A stretch of DNA of 64,000 bases from JADLHS01 sp049840435 (GTDB lineage Bacteria; Verrucomicrobiota; Verrucomicrobiia; Limisphaerales; JADLHS01). Positions 39,101 through 47,342 of this stretch are shown in pieces. The stretch's first letter is position 1. Every line of letters begins with the position of its first letter. The notes under the pieces are model-generated. The model was not told the origin of the DNA and made no database searches. It worked only from the letters and a program-made list of their open reading frames with translations. A program made the translations under genes and the position numbers. The stretch lies in contig JASGKY010000043.1 of NCBI GenBank assembly GCA_049840435.1, forward strand, positions 124,001 through 188,000. Direction: 5' to 3'.

Positions 39101-40143
39101 TGGGCGGCGATCTCGATATGTTCTCGACCAAGATTGCGTCGTTGAACGGGGGAGACATCACGATTTACGCGGATGGTGAGATCAACGCGGGTTCGCGCAC
39201 CTTTGCTTCCAGTGATTCGGTGGCGCGCGGTATTTTCACCAGCGGCAACAGTGATGTGACCGTCATCGCGCGCGGTGACATCAATGTGAATGGTTCACGC
39301 ATCGCAGCGTATGATGGCGGCAATGTTCTGGTGCGGTCGCTGGAAGGCGACGTGGATGCGGGCACGGGCGGTGGTGGTGCTGCGACGGTGGAAAAAATTT
39401 ACGTTGATCCCATCACGCGCGCGATTCGCACCTACGCCCCGACGATTCCCGGCAGCGGGATTCTCGCCACCACTTTCCCGCCGTCACTTGATCCGGCGTT
39501 TCCGACTTCGCAAGCCACCGTGGGCGATATTCTTGTCGAAACCCCACAAGGCAACATCATCGCGAGTTCGGGCGGCATCGTGCAAATCCCACTCAACGGA
39601 ATTGGGAGCAGCTTGGGCACAGTAACATTGCGCGCCGGAACGAAGGACGCCGACGGCAATGTGATTTACGTCGGTAATATTGACGCGAGCGGCTCGGGCG
39701 TCATCGGCAGCACGGTAAAACTCGAAGCCAGCGGGGACATCAAGGGCCTCGTGTTCGCGCGCGGTAATCTGGACATTGAGGCAAATCAAAATGTTTCCGT
39801 GACTGCGTTGGCCGGTGGTAACGCCGCGGTGTCCGCCGGTGAAACCATTTCCGGCACGATTGTCGGCGTCGGCAGCGTCAGCGCGAGCGGTGCGACGGTG
39901 GATGCCGCCCTGCTTTCCCAGAATGTTTCCGCCAGCGGCGATGTCAGTGCCGCGCAACAAGGTTTCGCCCAAGGCAACGCGGCGGCGAGCGCCAGTCAAA
40001 GTCTGGCGAATGATGACAAGGCCAAGGAAGCCGCAGCGGAAAAGAAAAACGACGAGGACGAACTGGCCAAGAAGCGTCAGCCCGGCCCGCGCCTCGCCAA
40101 GACCACCGGTCGCGTGACCGTCATTCTCCCCACGAAATCTTAA
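36133..40143 (+). CDS. TpsA: filamentous haemagglutinin-type exoprotein
   Basis: A 1336-residue secreted beta-helix protein. After the signal peptide (LLSLLLGVPTLAWA) comes the TPS domain recognised by TpsB: NPQGLTVQSGTATAATSG, HNAFLNWQSFNIGAGQTTSF, VVWNRIND, and NQNGFYFGPNSFV in place of the NPNGI motif. Gly/Asn-rich repeats follow through the middle (GNNITVxSG, GGDVTLTAG, AGRNFS). The C-terminal 60 residues are charged (EKKNDEDELAKKRQPGPRL). No toxin or integrin motif is seen, so an adhesin or matrix role is more likely than contact-dependent inhibition. It is translationally coupled to TpsB and followed 18 bp later by exbB. Confidence 0.9.
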   Translation: MKNNSLQLLSLLLGVPTLAWANPQGLTVQSGTATAATSGNQLTITASHNAFLNWQSFNIGAGQTTSFIQPSATSVVWNRINDASPSQIYGNLTANGVVVLMNQNGFYFGPNSFVSAAGLVVSTAPIGPIDSSAGLFWQFTGPSPSVSIINYGQLNVGKGGSAFLIAERIENHGTISAPEGNIGLLAGQEVLLSERPDGRGLSATVKLPTGSVNNSGDLIADAGTIALQAQVVNQGGLVQANSIRERNGIIELFASDAITLSDSSVISTSGDATSASAGGEIVIKSDGTFADSAASQINVTGGGLGGDGGFVEVSAPYMSAVNSRIDGSSFGGVGGRLLIDPLNITIGNTGSGSAGSGTVGSGDAPAAGTLSLNVNSAFVGFSQITLQALNNITISSGTLWDLAASTGISSPGSLLKLEAGNNITVGSGASIVGGDGWSVTLQAGRNFSLAGTVVSGVGTISFSGTASLQTTDGNISLLAGNNITVASGHVRTIGGGSINAHAVGGSINTGTKANGYQFLPTGYQVSADLGGISTANGGDVTLTAGLDVTSYLPIAGGGQTDAGSGAFGAAPGNVTVTAGRDVSGHYVVRNGTGSITAGRNAGTTTRLLALSLVTGGWNVSAAQDILLQEVRNPNGVFNNLGSSSSPYRYLFDYAPDAYTVLNAGNSVQLLGTALPRYTDAFSRNMPAIYPGTLEITAGAGGVILGNDVILFPSPLGNLEITTTDSGSLVGTKVGGLAQLILSDSGKTQYKVAGDFGIADHASVPIHLNDSEPLKLDISGDLESVLIGSAKAAEINVGGDLINSRFDGQNLHDSDVTTINVAGDIINRNIFTTVISDTAPNFTLFDPLLNLVYPPLAGTAAGVQNQFFYNATTKELTFQGRMTGDQLQALLTLRVRSFDANGNAIVDENGEPVTVSATFINATVLQQLYAASQDVPTDPDTGYRLGGGGQFNITANNMDLGATVGVVSQGPRANAALANYFTEGADINITLGGDLDMFSTKIASLNGGDITIYADGEINAGSRTFASSDSVARGIFTSGNSDVTVIARGDINVNGSRIAAYDGGNVLVRSLEGDVDAGTGGGGAATVEKIYVDPITRAIRTYAPTIPGSGILATTFPPSLDPAFPTSQATVGDILVETPQGNIIASSGGIVQIPLNGIGSSLGTVTLRAGTKDADGNVIYVGNIDASGSGVIGSTVKLEASGDIKGLVFARGNLDIEANQNVSVTALAGGNAAVSAGETISGTIVGVGSVSASGATVDAALLSQNVSASGDVSAAQQGFAQGNAAASASQSLANDDKAKEAAAEKKNDEDELAKKRQPGPRLAKTTGRVTVILPTKS

Positions 40144-40160
40144 TTCCCAGAAAACTATCT

Positions 40161-40967
40161 ATGACCATATCCCTCACTCCCATATTCGCTTCCGGCGCGC
40201 TGCAATTCGCGTTCGAGAAAGCCACGCTCGAAGGCAAGATCACCATCGGCGCGCTGATCATCGTGTCGCTGTTCAGTTGGTCCGTCATCATCACGAAGAT
40301 CATCCAGCTCTGGCGCGTGAGCCGGTGGTCGAAGAAGTTTTTTGAAGCCTATCATGAAACCCGCGAGCCCCTGGATTTGAAGCGTAAAGGCGAAAACTTC
40401 GATGGAGCGCCGGCCTTCGAGCTGTACGAAGCGGGGCATAAGGAACTCCAGTTCCAGCTCAGCAAGCATCCGGTTGTCGTCAAAGGCGAAGCCAAGATCA
40501 CGCAAGCCGGGTTTGATTCCGTGCGGGTGTCGCTGGAAGAGGCGGCGATGCGCGAATCGCTCGCGTTGGAAAAAGGCATGATTGTGCTTTCAACCGCTGT
40601 GGCGGGTGGCCCGTTCATCGGTTTGCTCGGCACGGTCTGGGGTGTCATGGAAACGTTCTCCGGCATCGCGAAGGCAAACTCCGCCAGTCTCACGGCGATG
40701 GCGCCGGGTGTGGCGGGCGCGTTGATCGCCACGGTCATCGGGCTGCTCGTCGCGATTCCGGCGATGTTCGCCTACAACTTCATGGTCACGAAGATTCGCG
40801 AGTTCACGCAGGAACTGGATGCGTTCGCCATCCGCTATGCGACACAGATCGAACACAGCTACGTGGATGCTCGGCCGTTGGGTGAAGAAGTTTCCGACGC
40901 CGTCGCGAAGGTTCTGGCGAACAAGGATTATCAAACCACCACCGCAGTCCAAGCCTCCGGGATATGA
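40161..40967 (+). CDS. exbB: ExbB/TolQ-type proton channel subunit
   Basis: A 268-residue MotA/TolQ/ExbB protein with three membrane helices: one N-terminal (ITIGALIIVSLFSWSVIITK) and two in the C-terminal half, the first with VAGGPFIGLLGTVWGVMETF and the second with LIATVIGLLVAIPAMFAYN, the proton-channel helices. With ExbD it turns proton flow into work on a TonB-like protein. It sits 18 bp after TpsA and overlaps the next gene by ATGA, so it belongs to the secretion operon. Confidence 0.92.
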   Translation: MTISLTPIFASGALQFAFEKATLEGKITIGALIIVSLFSWSVIITKIIQLWRVSRWSKKFFEAYHETREPLDLKRKGENFDGAPAFELYEAGHKELQFQLSKHPVVVKGEAKITQAGFDSVRVSLEEAAMRESLALEKGMIVLSTAVAGGPFIGLLGTVWGVMETFSGIAKANSASLTAMAPGVAGALIATVIGLLVAIPAMFAYNFMVTKIREFTQELDAFAIRYATQIEHSYVDARPLGEEVSDAVAKVLANKDYQTTTAVQASGI

Positions 40968-41374
40968 GGAAGTGCTCCAAAAGCGTTCACCACTCGTTGA
41001 CCGAGTTGAACATTACGCCGCTGCTCGATCTCGCGTTCGTGCTGTTGGTGATTTTCATCATCACGACGACGCCCATCGTGAACGATCTGGACCTGAATCT
41101 GCCGACTGCGTCGAAGAAACAGAAGGATTCGCCGCCCAAGGCGAACTACGTGACGGTGGATTCAGCGGGCACGATTCATTTGAACAAGAAACAAGTCACG
41201 CTCGAGGGACTGTTGTCGGAACTAATTCAGTTGCGCGTGGATGATCCCGACCTAAGCGTCATCGTGCGCGGCGACGGTAAAACGAAGTATCGGCACATCG
41301 TCACGGTGATGGATGCGCTGCAACAAGCGAATGTCGTGAAGGTGGACCTTGCGACTGAACCGAACGCGAAATAA
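40964..41374 (+). CDS. exbD: ExbD/TolR-type protein 1
   Basis: A 136-residue inner-membrane protein. The single helix contains ELNITPLLDLAFVLLVIFII, with the Asp of the ExbD/TolR family that carries the proton. A periplasmic domain of about 90 residues follows (VIVRGDGKTKYRHIVTVMDA). The start overlaps exbB by 4 bp. A second ExbD is encoded at 42065, so motors with two ExbD types may form. Confidence 0.92.
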   Translation: MRKCSKSVHHSLTELNITPLLDLAFVLLVIFIITTTPIVNDLDLNLPTASKKQKDSPPKANYVTVDSAGTIHLNKKQVTLEGLLSELIQLRVDDPDLSVIVRGDGKTKYRHIVTVMDALQQANVVKVDLATEPNAK

Positions 41375-41387
41375 TTAGCGCAATCGC

Positions 41388-42068
41388 ATGGCTAATCTCC
41401 GCAAACAGAAAAAGACGTCGCGCCTGAGCGTGGTGATCTCGCTGGTGTTTCACGCCATCCTCATCGGCGGGCTGGTATTCCTTGCCGCGCGCGAAGGCAT
41501 GTTGGGCAAAGAACTGAAAAAGATCGCCGTGACAATGGTGCCGAAGGAGAAGCCGCCCGAGGAAAAACCCAAGCCGAAAGAACCTGAACCCAAGCCGCCG
41601 GTGGAAGAACCCAAGCCCGATCAGCCGCAGCCCGTCCTCGCGCCGCGCACCGAAACTCCGCGTGTCACCGCTCCCGCCCCTGCGCCGACGGCGACTCCGG
41701 CGGCAGCACCAGCCGCCGCAGCCTTGCCGGCGTTTGATTTTGAAGGCGGCAAAGCGGTGGAGACGGCTTCTGATCCCAATGTGATTTACAAAGGTTATCT
41801 GGAATACACGTTGCGCTCGCGTTGGAATCGGCCCGAAGGAATCGAGGACGCCAAGTTCATCGCCGAGGTGGAGCTGGCCGTGGACACGGCGGGGCGGATT
41901 CAATCGTCGAGTTGGAAACGTGGTTCAGGCAATGCGACCTGGGATGCGTCCGTGAGAAAAGTTTTGGCCGAAGTGGACAACATCGGTCGCCCGCCGCCGA
42001 AGGGTTTTCCGCCGCAGGTGGTGGTGCGGTTTGATGTGCAAACCGTCGAGGAGATCGGAATCGAATGA
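41388..42068 (+). CDS. tonB: TonB/TolA-like energy transducer
   Basis: A 226-residue protein with an N-terminal anchor helix (LSVVISLVFHAILIGGLVFLA, including the His found in TonB anchors), then a Pro/Lys/Glu-rich spacer (about residues 55-100), an Ala/Pro segment and a C-terminal TonB/TolA-like domain (YLEYTLRSRWNRPEGIED, AEVELAVDTAGRIQSSSWK). It would pass ExbBD energy to an outer-membrane partner. The neighbouring TpsB is the obvious candidate, although TpsB proteins are not normally TonB dependent. It overlaps the second exbD by 4 bp. Confidence 0.88.
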   Translation: MANLRKQKKTSRLSVVISLVFHAILIGGLVFLAAREGMLGKELKKIAVTMVPKEKPPEEKPKPKEPEPKPPVEEPKPDQPQPVLAPRTETPRVTAPAPAPTATPAAAPAAAALPAFDFEGGKAVETASDPNVIYKGYLEYTLRSRWNRPEGIEDAKFIAEVELAVDTAGRIQSSSWKRGSGNATWDASVRKVLAEVDNIGRPPPKGFPPQVVVRFDVQTVEEIGIE

Positions 42069-42499
42069 GAAAACGTCGCGAATTTCGTCGCATCAAACGC
42101 GATGGGCACGGCTCGATGAACGAGCTGAACATCACGCCGTTGCTCGACCTCGTGTTCGTGCTGCTGGTGATCTTCATCATCACCACGCCGCAACTGACGA
42201 ACAGCCTGGAGATCAATCTGCCCTCCGGCAAACCACCACCACCCAATCCTGACGCGCCTAAGCCGAAGATCAATCGCATCGTGGTGGACGATCAGGGCCG
42301 GGCGTTTTTGAATCGCGAATACTTCACCACCGAGGGCTTGAAGGCAAAACTCAGCCAGATGAAAGCCGCTGATCCCGAGTTCGGCGTGGTGGTCGAGGGC
42401 TCGGAGGAAGTAGATTACCAGAATATGATCAATGTGCTGGACGTGTTGCAGCAGTTGGATATTACCAAGGTTGGTTTGGCGACGGAGGCGGCGCATTAA
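42065..42499 (+). CDS. exbD: ExbD/TolR-type protein 2
   Basis: A 144-residue paralogue of the protein at 40964 with the same membrane signature (ELNITPLLDLVFVLLVIFII) after a basic cytoplasmic tail (MRKRREFRRIKRDG). Its periplasmic domain carries a Pro-rich insert (GKPPPPNPDAPKPK) that the first copy lacks. Last gene of the secretion operon. No strong terminator hairpin was found in the 60 bp after it. Confidence 0.92.
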   Translation: MRKRREFRRIKRDGHGSMNELNITPLLDLVFVLLVIFIITTPQLTNSLEINLPSGKPPPPNPDAPKPKINRIVVDDQGRAFLNREYFTTEGLKAKLSQMKAADPEFGVVVEGSEEVDYQNMINVLDVLQQLDITKVGLATEAAH

Positions 42500-42563
42500 A
42501 GGTGTTATTAACTGCGAATACTGTCCTGAAATATTGGCTTTTAATAAAACTCTACTTTCTCTG

Positions 42564-42593
42564 TTGACATAGTGGTTTATATGTCTAAAGTGT
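42564..42593 (+). promoter_or_regulatory. Putative sigma-70 promoter
   Basis: Consensus TTGACA, a 16-18 bp spacer, and a weak -10 (TAAAGT). The segment after the -35 (AGTGGTTTATATGTCTA) resembles that of the candidate at 55959 (AGTGGTTCTATATTCTA). Its predicted transcript would begin about 60 nt before dyad motif copy B. Confidence 0.45.
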
Positions 42594-42654
42594 CGCCACA
42601 ATTTGGATACGACCCCGAGTTCAAGGGGAGTCAATTCAGCAAACCCGTAAGTGC

Positions 42655-42672
42655 TGACCGGTCGGCCGGAAG
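42655..42672 (+). promoter_or_regulatory. Dyad motif copy B
   Basis: TGACCGG-TCGG-CCGGAAG: a CCGG/CCGG hairpin with a UCGG tetraloop. It is preceded about 25 nt upstream by a CCCC/GGGG hairpin. Confidence 0.4.
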
Positions 42673-42887
42673 TTCTGACACTGACAATTTTGGTTGGAAC
42701 TTTATTATGAACGCAATGCCGTTTCGGGGTTGGATCACACGACTTGCCGCGCCTGTTGCTTATTCCGTTTCTGCTTCGGTTCATTTCCGTCCTTCAATCT
42801 CCAGACACGACTTTGGTTCTGATCTGGCATCGGGGACTTTCGTAAAACCAGATCGAACTGAGCGGGCTTCGATCTGGCGCGACAGCC

Positions 42888-43028
42888 ATGACAAGAAATT
42901 TTCGGCGGTGGGCAGCCTTACTGGGGGCGCGGGGCAAGACGTGGTTGGGCTGGCGCGTGGTTGTCGCCAGTTGGGTGCGTCTGATAGTGCCCGCCGCCGT
43001 TCCGATTTTTATGGCGACAGCTTTTTAA
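42888..43028 (+). CDS. Possible 46-residue membrane peptide
   Basis: ATG 42888 opens a frame MTRNFRRWAALLGARG... that is basic at the N-terminus and ends with a hydrophobic helix (VVVASWVRLIVPAAVPIFMA) before TAA. The stop is followed within 2 bp by the hairpin at 43030. The topology (positive start, one helix) suits a small membrane protein. No good ribosome binding site and no recognised family, so it may be chance. Confidence 0.25.
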   Translation: MTRNFRRWAALLGARGKTWLGWRVVVASWVRLIVPAAVPIFMATAF

Positions 43029-43029
43029 A

Positions 43030-43052
43030 TTTGTCCCGCCTGACGGGACAAA
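43030..43052 (+). terminator. Terminator-like hairpin
   Basis: TTTGTCCCG, loop CCTGA, CGGGACAAA: perfect 9-bp stem, immediately after the short frame ending at 43028. No T-tract follows. Confidence 0.45.
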
Positions 43053-43073
43053 CGGGAGTCCGGCGACAAAACC

Positions 43074-43364
43074 GTGTGGTCGTTGGAAGCCCGCGAATTT
43101 CGTCGAGCGCGTGTCGCCCGACGTTCTGGCCTGGAGCGGAGTGATCCGCATCCGAACCACCCTGACGGACTGAACCTTGTTCGTCAGCTGATTTCCCACC
43201 CGACCAAGGGAGGCTTAGCAGTATCAAAACCAACGCTGTCTGACCGGTCTTCCGGAGGTGTGGCGAACCCAGAAAATGCCCGCAAAAGAAACTGCGGTGA
43301 ATTCGATTGCCTGAGACTTGAACCGAAATTTTCCGACCCGACGAAGGGAGGTGAATCACGATAG
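43074..43364 (+). CDS. Possible small protein with internal repeat
   Basis: A GTG-initiated 96-codon frame starting VWSLEAREF. It contains HPTKGG and DPTKGG repeats and an SDRSSGG segment that covers dyad motif copy C. The opening nine codons are echoed at 47462 (VWPLKAREF) with mostly third-position differences, a sign of coding constraint. Against it: no start motif, an unusual composition, and overlap with candidate RNA hairpins. It could equally be structured leader RNA. Confidence 0.2.
   Translation: MWSLEAREFRRARVARRSGLERSDPHPNHPDGLNLVRQLISHPTKGGLAVSKPTLSDRSSGGVANPENARKRNCGEFDCLRLEPKFSDPTKGGESR
43241..43258 (+). promoter_or_regulatory. Dyad motif copy C
   Basis: TGACCGG-TCTT-CCGGAGG, 132 bp before the sulfatase start. 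About 30 nt upstream is a CCC-GACCAA-GGG hairpin, the same order as at copy B. Confidence 0.4.
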
Positions 43365-43389
43365 AAATCCAAACACGAACCATCTTGAA

Positions 43390-46300
43390 ATGAAAAATTC
43401 TCTAAACGGAAATAAGGGCGACGGCTTGCTTGCAGCCTTTGCTTCAACACGCTCTAACCCTAGACTCACGCGCCCACAAAAATTGCTATTTAGTTTGCTG
43501 ACTGGCTGGCTGATTGTCGCCGCCTCGCCGATAGCGGCAGCCGGAGTTGTCGAATTGGATGGCGCGATTGCCACGAATGCCGTCACCAGCCTTTCTTCAA
43601 GCAATACGGCTAGCCTCACCCACACCACCGGCGTTGGCGACAACCGCCTGACATTGGTGGGCATTTCGTGGAACGCGAACACCACCGCGCGCACCATCTC
43701 CAGCGTTACCTTCACGCCCGACGGCGGGACGGCCACCAATTTGACCTTGGTACGCGCGCAAATCTCCGCCGCCACGACGTATCGTTATGCGGCGGTCTAT
43801 GCGCTGACCAATCCACCGAGCGGTCAGACCGGAATCATCACCGCGACGTTCTCCGGGGCGGTGGCCAACGGCACCGTGATTGGCGCGGCCAACTTCAAGG
43901 GCGTGGATCAAGCGACTCCGCTGGGCAACTCCAATGGCGCGGGCGCGACCAGCGGGGCTACGATCAGCACCAGCCTGACGGGCTTAAATGGCAACGAACT
44001 GATCTTTGACACGGTGTTTGTGGGCGGCACTCCGCCACCTTCGCCAACAGCCAACACCGGCCAGACCTCGGTCTGGAATACAACCATTTCCAACGCGCGC
44101 GGTGTGGCGAGCATCAATCAGGTTGCTTCCAGTTCTTATACGTCGAGTTGGACTTCTGGCGATTCAACCCGGCCGTGGGCCATCGTTGCCGTGGCCATTA
44201 ACCCGGTTACCACGCCGGACACAATTGCGCCAACCGTCACCATCAATCAAGCTGCGGGACAAGCCGATCCGACCGGCGATTCGCCGATCAATTTCACGGT
44301 GGTCTTCAGTGAGCCGGTAACCGGCTTTACGACCGGTGACGTGACCCTCACCGGTACTGCAGGAGCGACCACGGCCATCGTGACCGGGAGTGGAAACAAC
44401 TACAACGTAGCCATCAGCGGATTCACCCAAGCGGGCACGGTCATTGCCAGCATTGCCGCTGGAGTGGCTCATGATGCCGCCGGCAATCCGAATGCCGCCA
44501 GCACCAGCACGGACGACACGGTTACATTTATCCCGGATCGCATTGTGATTTCTTCGTCGGCCAACCCGTCCGGTTATCTTGTCCCGATCTATTTTACGGC
44601 AAGCATTCAGACCAACGGCATCACAGATCCCGCAGCCACGGGCGCTGTGACGTTCCTCGCGAACGGCACGCCGTTCAGCACCAATGCCCCGGTCGGTGGC
44701 AGTGCCACCAGCGATGGCATCGGCAGTTTGCCGCGTGGGACGAACCTCATCAGCGCCATCTATTCTGGTGATGGTAATCTCCCAGCCGACACCAATGACT
44801 TCGTGCAAATCGTGACCAATCATCCGCCGGTGGCTAGCAATGTGATTTACAAACGCGATGCGGAAGGCAGTCCTCTGAGCATCGCCATCAGTGAGTTGCT
44901 TGCCAACGTCACTGATGTGGACGGCGACACGGCTTCGCTCGTCAGTGTCAGCGCGAGCACCAACGGCATCGTGTTGGTCAACAACTCCGGTACGTTGTTC
45001 TATAACAACGTGAACCCATTCAATGACCGCTTCACTTACACCGTGGCCGACGGTTTTGGCGGGACGAATAGCGCGTTCGTTCACATTGTCGTGACCAACA
45101 CGGTGACGACGCTGGCGCTGACATCGTCTGCGCCAACGAACGGTTATCTGGCCAACGTGACGTTCACGGCAGTGATCAAAACCAACGCCGTGCTTGCCAG
45201 CAGCGCTGCTGGCGAAGTGGTGTTCCTTGCGAACGGCGTGCCGTTCAGCACCAACACCGTGGCGGCGGGTGGCGCGACCAGTGCCAGCATCAACACGTTG
45301 CCGCGCGGCGCGGCGAATCTCATCACCGCGATCTACTCGGGCGATGGAATTTTTACGGCGACCACCAATTCGTTGCTGCAGGTCGTGACGAATCACATAC
45401 CGGTGGCGGGCGGTGTCACTTTCCAGCGCGTCACCAATCAAAGCACCGTCGTCATTCCGATCAGCGATCTGCTGACTAACGTGACCGATTTGGACGGAGA
45501 CACGGTGACGTTGCTGAACGTGAGCGCCAGTGCGCGTGGTATCCCGGTGAGTGTGAATGCGGGTTCGCTGGTGTATGAAAATCCGAACAACGTGTCGGAC
45601 TTGTTCTCCTATACAGTCACGGATGGCTTTGCGACAAACACCGGTGTGGTCACGCTGGTTCGTCAAAACGTCTCCGGTTCAGGCGGCAAACACAACATCC
45701 TCCTCCTGATCGCGGACGATCTCGGTGCGGACAGTCTTTCGCTGTTCAACTCAACGAATAATCCGGGCGTGACGTTGCCGCCAACGCCCAACCTGGAAAA
45801 GTTGGGTCGGCAAGGCGTGGTGTTCCCCAACTTCTACGCCCGTCCATCGTGCTCGCAATTCCGCGCGGCGTTGATCACAGGCAAGCATTCCTTCCGGACT
45901 GGTGTCGGTTACGCCATCACCGGGGCTTCCACGCCTTCGCTGCGGACGAACGAATACACGCTGCCCCGCGCCTTCGCGACCAATGCTCCGCAATACGGCG
46001 TGGCGTCCTTCGGCAAATATCATTTGTCACCCACCACGGACTTGAACTCGCCTTGGACGACCGGCGGCTGGTCGAACTACGCGGGCTTCTTTAGTCCCGG
46101 CGTGTCGAGTTACACTAGTTGGACAAAGATCTCGAATGGTGTTTCGGCGAACACGACGGCCTATTCCACAACAGACCAGGTGAATGACTCCATCTCGTTC
46201 ATCCAATCGCAGGGCACGAATCGCTGGTTTGTCTGGCTCGCTTTCAACGCGCCCCATACGCCGCGGCACAAGCCGCCGGTGGATCTTGCGCCGACCTACG

Positions 46301-47334
46301 CTTCGCTGTCTGGCACTTCAGCGGACATCAGTGCCCAACCGCGCAAGTATTGGGAAGCGATGGTTGAAGCGCTGGATACGGAAATCGGCCGGTTGTTGAG
46401 CGTCGTGGACACCAATGACACAGACATCATCTTCGTCGGCGACAACGGCACGGAGCGCGATGTTCAGCAATGGCCGTATAAAAATTCCGTGGCCGCTGAA
46501 ACCACGACCGGCAACGGACACGGAAAGTTTACGGTGTTTGAGGGCGGCGTGCGCACGCCGTTGTTCATCTGCGGCCCGAGCGTTGCGAATGGTGGTCGCA
46601 CCAACAACACCATCGTGGACACGGTGGATTTGTATCAGACGATCCAGGAGCTGGGCGGCATCAACGTCGCCGAAACGTTGCCGCCGGGTGTCATCATTGA
46701 TTCCAAGAGTATTCTGCCGGCATTGCAGGGCGATGTCGTCGTGCCGCAACCGTTGTTGTTGGGCGAACAATTCAATCAAGGCGCTGGCAACGGCGTCACC
46801 TTGCGCAATGAAAAGTTCAAGCTCATCCATCTCTACAACAACACCGAGCGGTTCTATGACTTGGCGAACGATCCTTACGAATACACCAACCTCCTCGCAT
46901 CTGCGCTCAGTCCCGAGGCGGAGGCGAACTTCAACCGGTTGCGGATCGAAATTGCGCCGTACCTGAATTTCTCCAACAACGAGAACACGCGCAATCTGCT
47001 GCCGCAACCGGCCATCAGCACCGCCGCTTACTCGAACGCTACGTTCGCGGTGAACGTGCAATACACACAGCTCAGCTCCAATGTGTTTGCGGTGAATCCG
47101 AATCAGCCTGGGTTGACGCGCTATGCGCCCGGCGGTGCGGCATTGAACTACCGGCTCATTCTCTGGCGTTCACCTGAGCCGAATAATCCGCTGTCGTGGA
47201 CGCCGGTGGCGACGAATCTAATCACCAGCAGCACGGACAACTTCCTGTTGTCCACCAATGGCCTGTTGATTGATGCCAATGCGACTGCCGACCACAACTT
47301 CTATCGCGTGACGCCCTATTTCGCGGCGCCATGA
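43390..47334 (+). CDS. Exported sulfatase-family protein with Ig-like domains
   Basis: A 1314-residue protein; ATG 43390 gives a signal region (LLFSLLTGWLIVAASPIAAA). About 750 residues of beta domains follow: a Big_3-like unit (TFTPDGGTATNLTLV...), a Bacterial-Ig calcium-type unit (FSEPVTGFTTGDVTLTGTAG) and paired cadherin-like/Ig units with the recurrent NLI(S/T)AIYSGDG. The arylsulfatase domain starts NILLLIADDLGADSLSLF and has a PNFYARPSCSQFRAALITGK active-site region, GKYHL, NAPHTP and FVGDNGTE. The nucleophile motif reads C-S-Q-F-R instead of C-x-P-S-R: Cys and Arg remain, but Pro and Ser are changed, so formylglycine maturation is uncertain. Probably a secreted polysaccharide sulfatase. 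Confidence 0.85.
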   Translation: MKNSLNGNKGDGLLAAFASTRSNPRLTRPQKLLFSLLTGWLIVAASPIAAAGVVELDGAIATNAVTSLSSSNTASLTHTTGVGDNRLTLVGISWNANTTARTISSVTFTPDGGTATNLTLVRAQISAATTYRYAAVYALTNPPSGQTGIITATFSGAVANGTVIGAANFKGVDQATPLGNSNGAGATSGATISTSLTGLNGNELIFDTVFVGGTPPPSPTANTGQTSVWNTTISNARGVASINQVASSSYTSSWTSGDSTRPWAIVAVAINPVTTPDTIAPTVTINQAAGQADPTGDSPINFTVVFSEPVTGFTTGDVTLTGTAGATTAIVTGSGNNYNVAISGFTQAGTVIASIAAGVAHDAAGNPNAASTSTDDTVTFIPDRIVISSSANPSGYLVPIYFTASIQTNGITDPAATGAVTFLANGTPFSTNAPVGGSATSDGIGSLPRGTNLISAIYSGDGNLPADTNDFVQIVTNHPPVASNVIYKRDAEGSPLSIAISELLANVTDVDGDTASLVSVSASTNGIVLVNNSGTLFYNNVNPFNDRFTYTVADGFGGTNSAFVHIVVTNTVTTLALTSSAPTNGYLANVTFTAVIKTNAVLASSAAGEVVFLANGVPFSTNTVAAGGATSASINTLPRGAANLITAIYSGDGIFTATTNSLLQVVTNHIPVAGGVTFQRVTNQSTVVIPISDLLTNVTDLDGDTVTLLNVSASARGIPVSVNAGSLVYENPNNVSDLFSYTVTDGFATNTGVVTLVRQNVSGSGGKHNILLLIADDLGADSLSLFNSTNNPGVTLPPTPNLEKLGRQGVVFPNFYARPSCSQFRAALITGKHSFRTGVGYAITGASTPSLRTNEYTLPRAFATNAPQYGVASFGKYHLSPTTDLNSPWTTGGWSNYAGFFSPGVSSYTSWTKISNGVSANTTAYSTTDQVNDSISFIQSQGTNRWFVWLAFNAPHTPRHKPPVDLAPTYASLSGTSADISAQPRKYWEAMVEALDTEIGRLLSVVDTNDTDIIFVGDNGTERDVQQWPYKNSVAAETTTGNGHGKFTVFEGGVRTPLFICGPSVANGGRTNNTIVDTVDLYQTIQELGGINVAETLPPGVIIDSKSILPALQGDVVVPQPLLLGEQFNQGAGNGVTLRNEKFKLIHLYNNTERFYDLANDPYEYTNLLASALSPEAEANFNRLRIEIAPYLNFSNNENTRNLLPQPAISTAAYSNATFAVNVQYTQLSSNVFAVNPNQPGLTRYAPGGAALNYRLILWRSPEPNNPLSWTPVATNLITSSTDNFLLSTNGLLIDANATADHNFYRVTPYFAAP

Positions 47335-47342
47335 CGAACAAG

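Larger units (their letters stand above)
42500..43389. other. 890-bp repeat-rich leader upstream of the sulfatase
   Basis: This stretch holds a promoter candidate, two copies of the dyad motif (42655, 43241), a terminator-like hairpin (43030) and three related CCC-loop-GGG hairpins near 42613-42630, 43198-43211 and 43337-43350. The last two share the sequence ACCCGACNAAGGGAGG. Two short frames, 42888-43028 and 43074-43364, are listed separately with low confidence. The larger frame at 42572-43144 does not look coding along its length. Confidence 0.5.

Noticed and set aside
42572..43144. 190-codon frame through the repeat-rich leader
   Set aside because: Low-complexity Ser/Arg-rich composition and no start signal; RNA elements explain the conserved pieces better.
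44164..45666. 500-codon minus-strand frame
   Set aside because: Antisense to the Ig-like part of the sulfatase; composition of a mirror frame, no motif.
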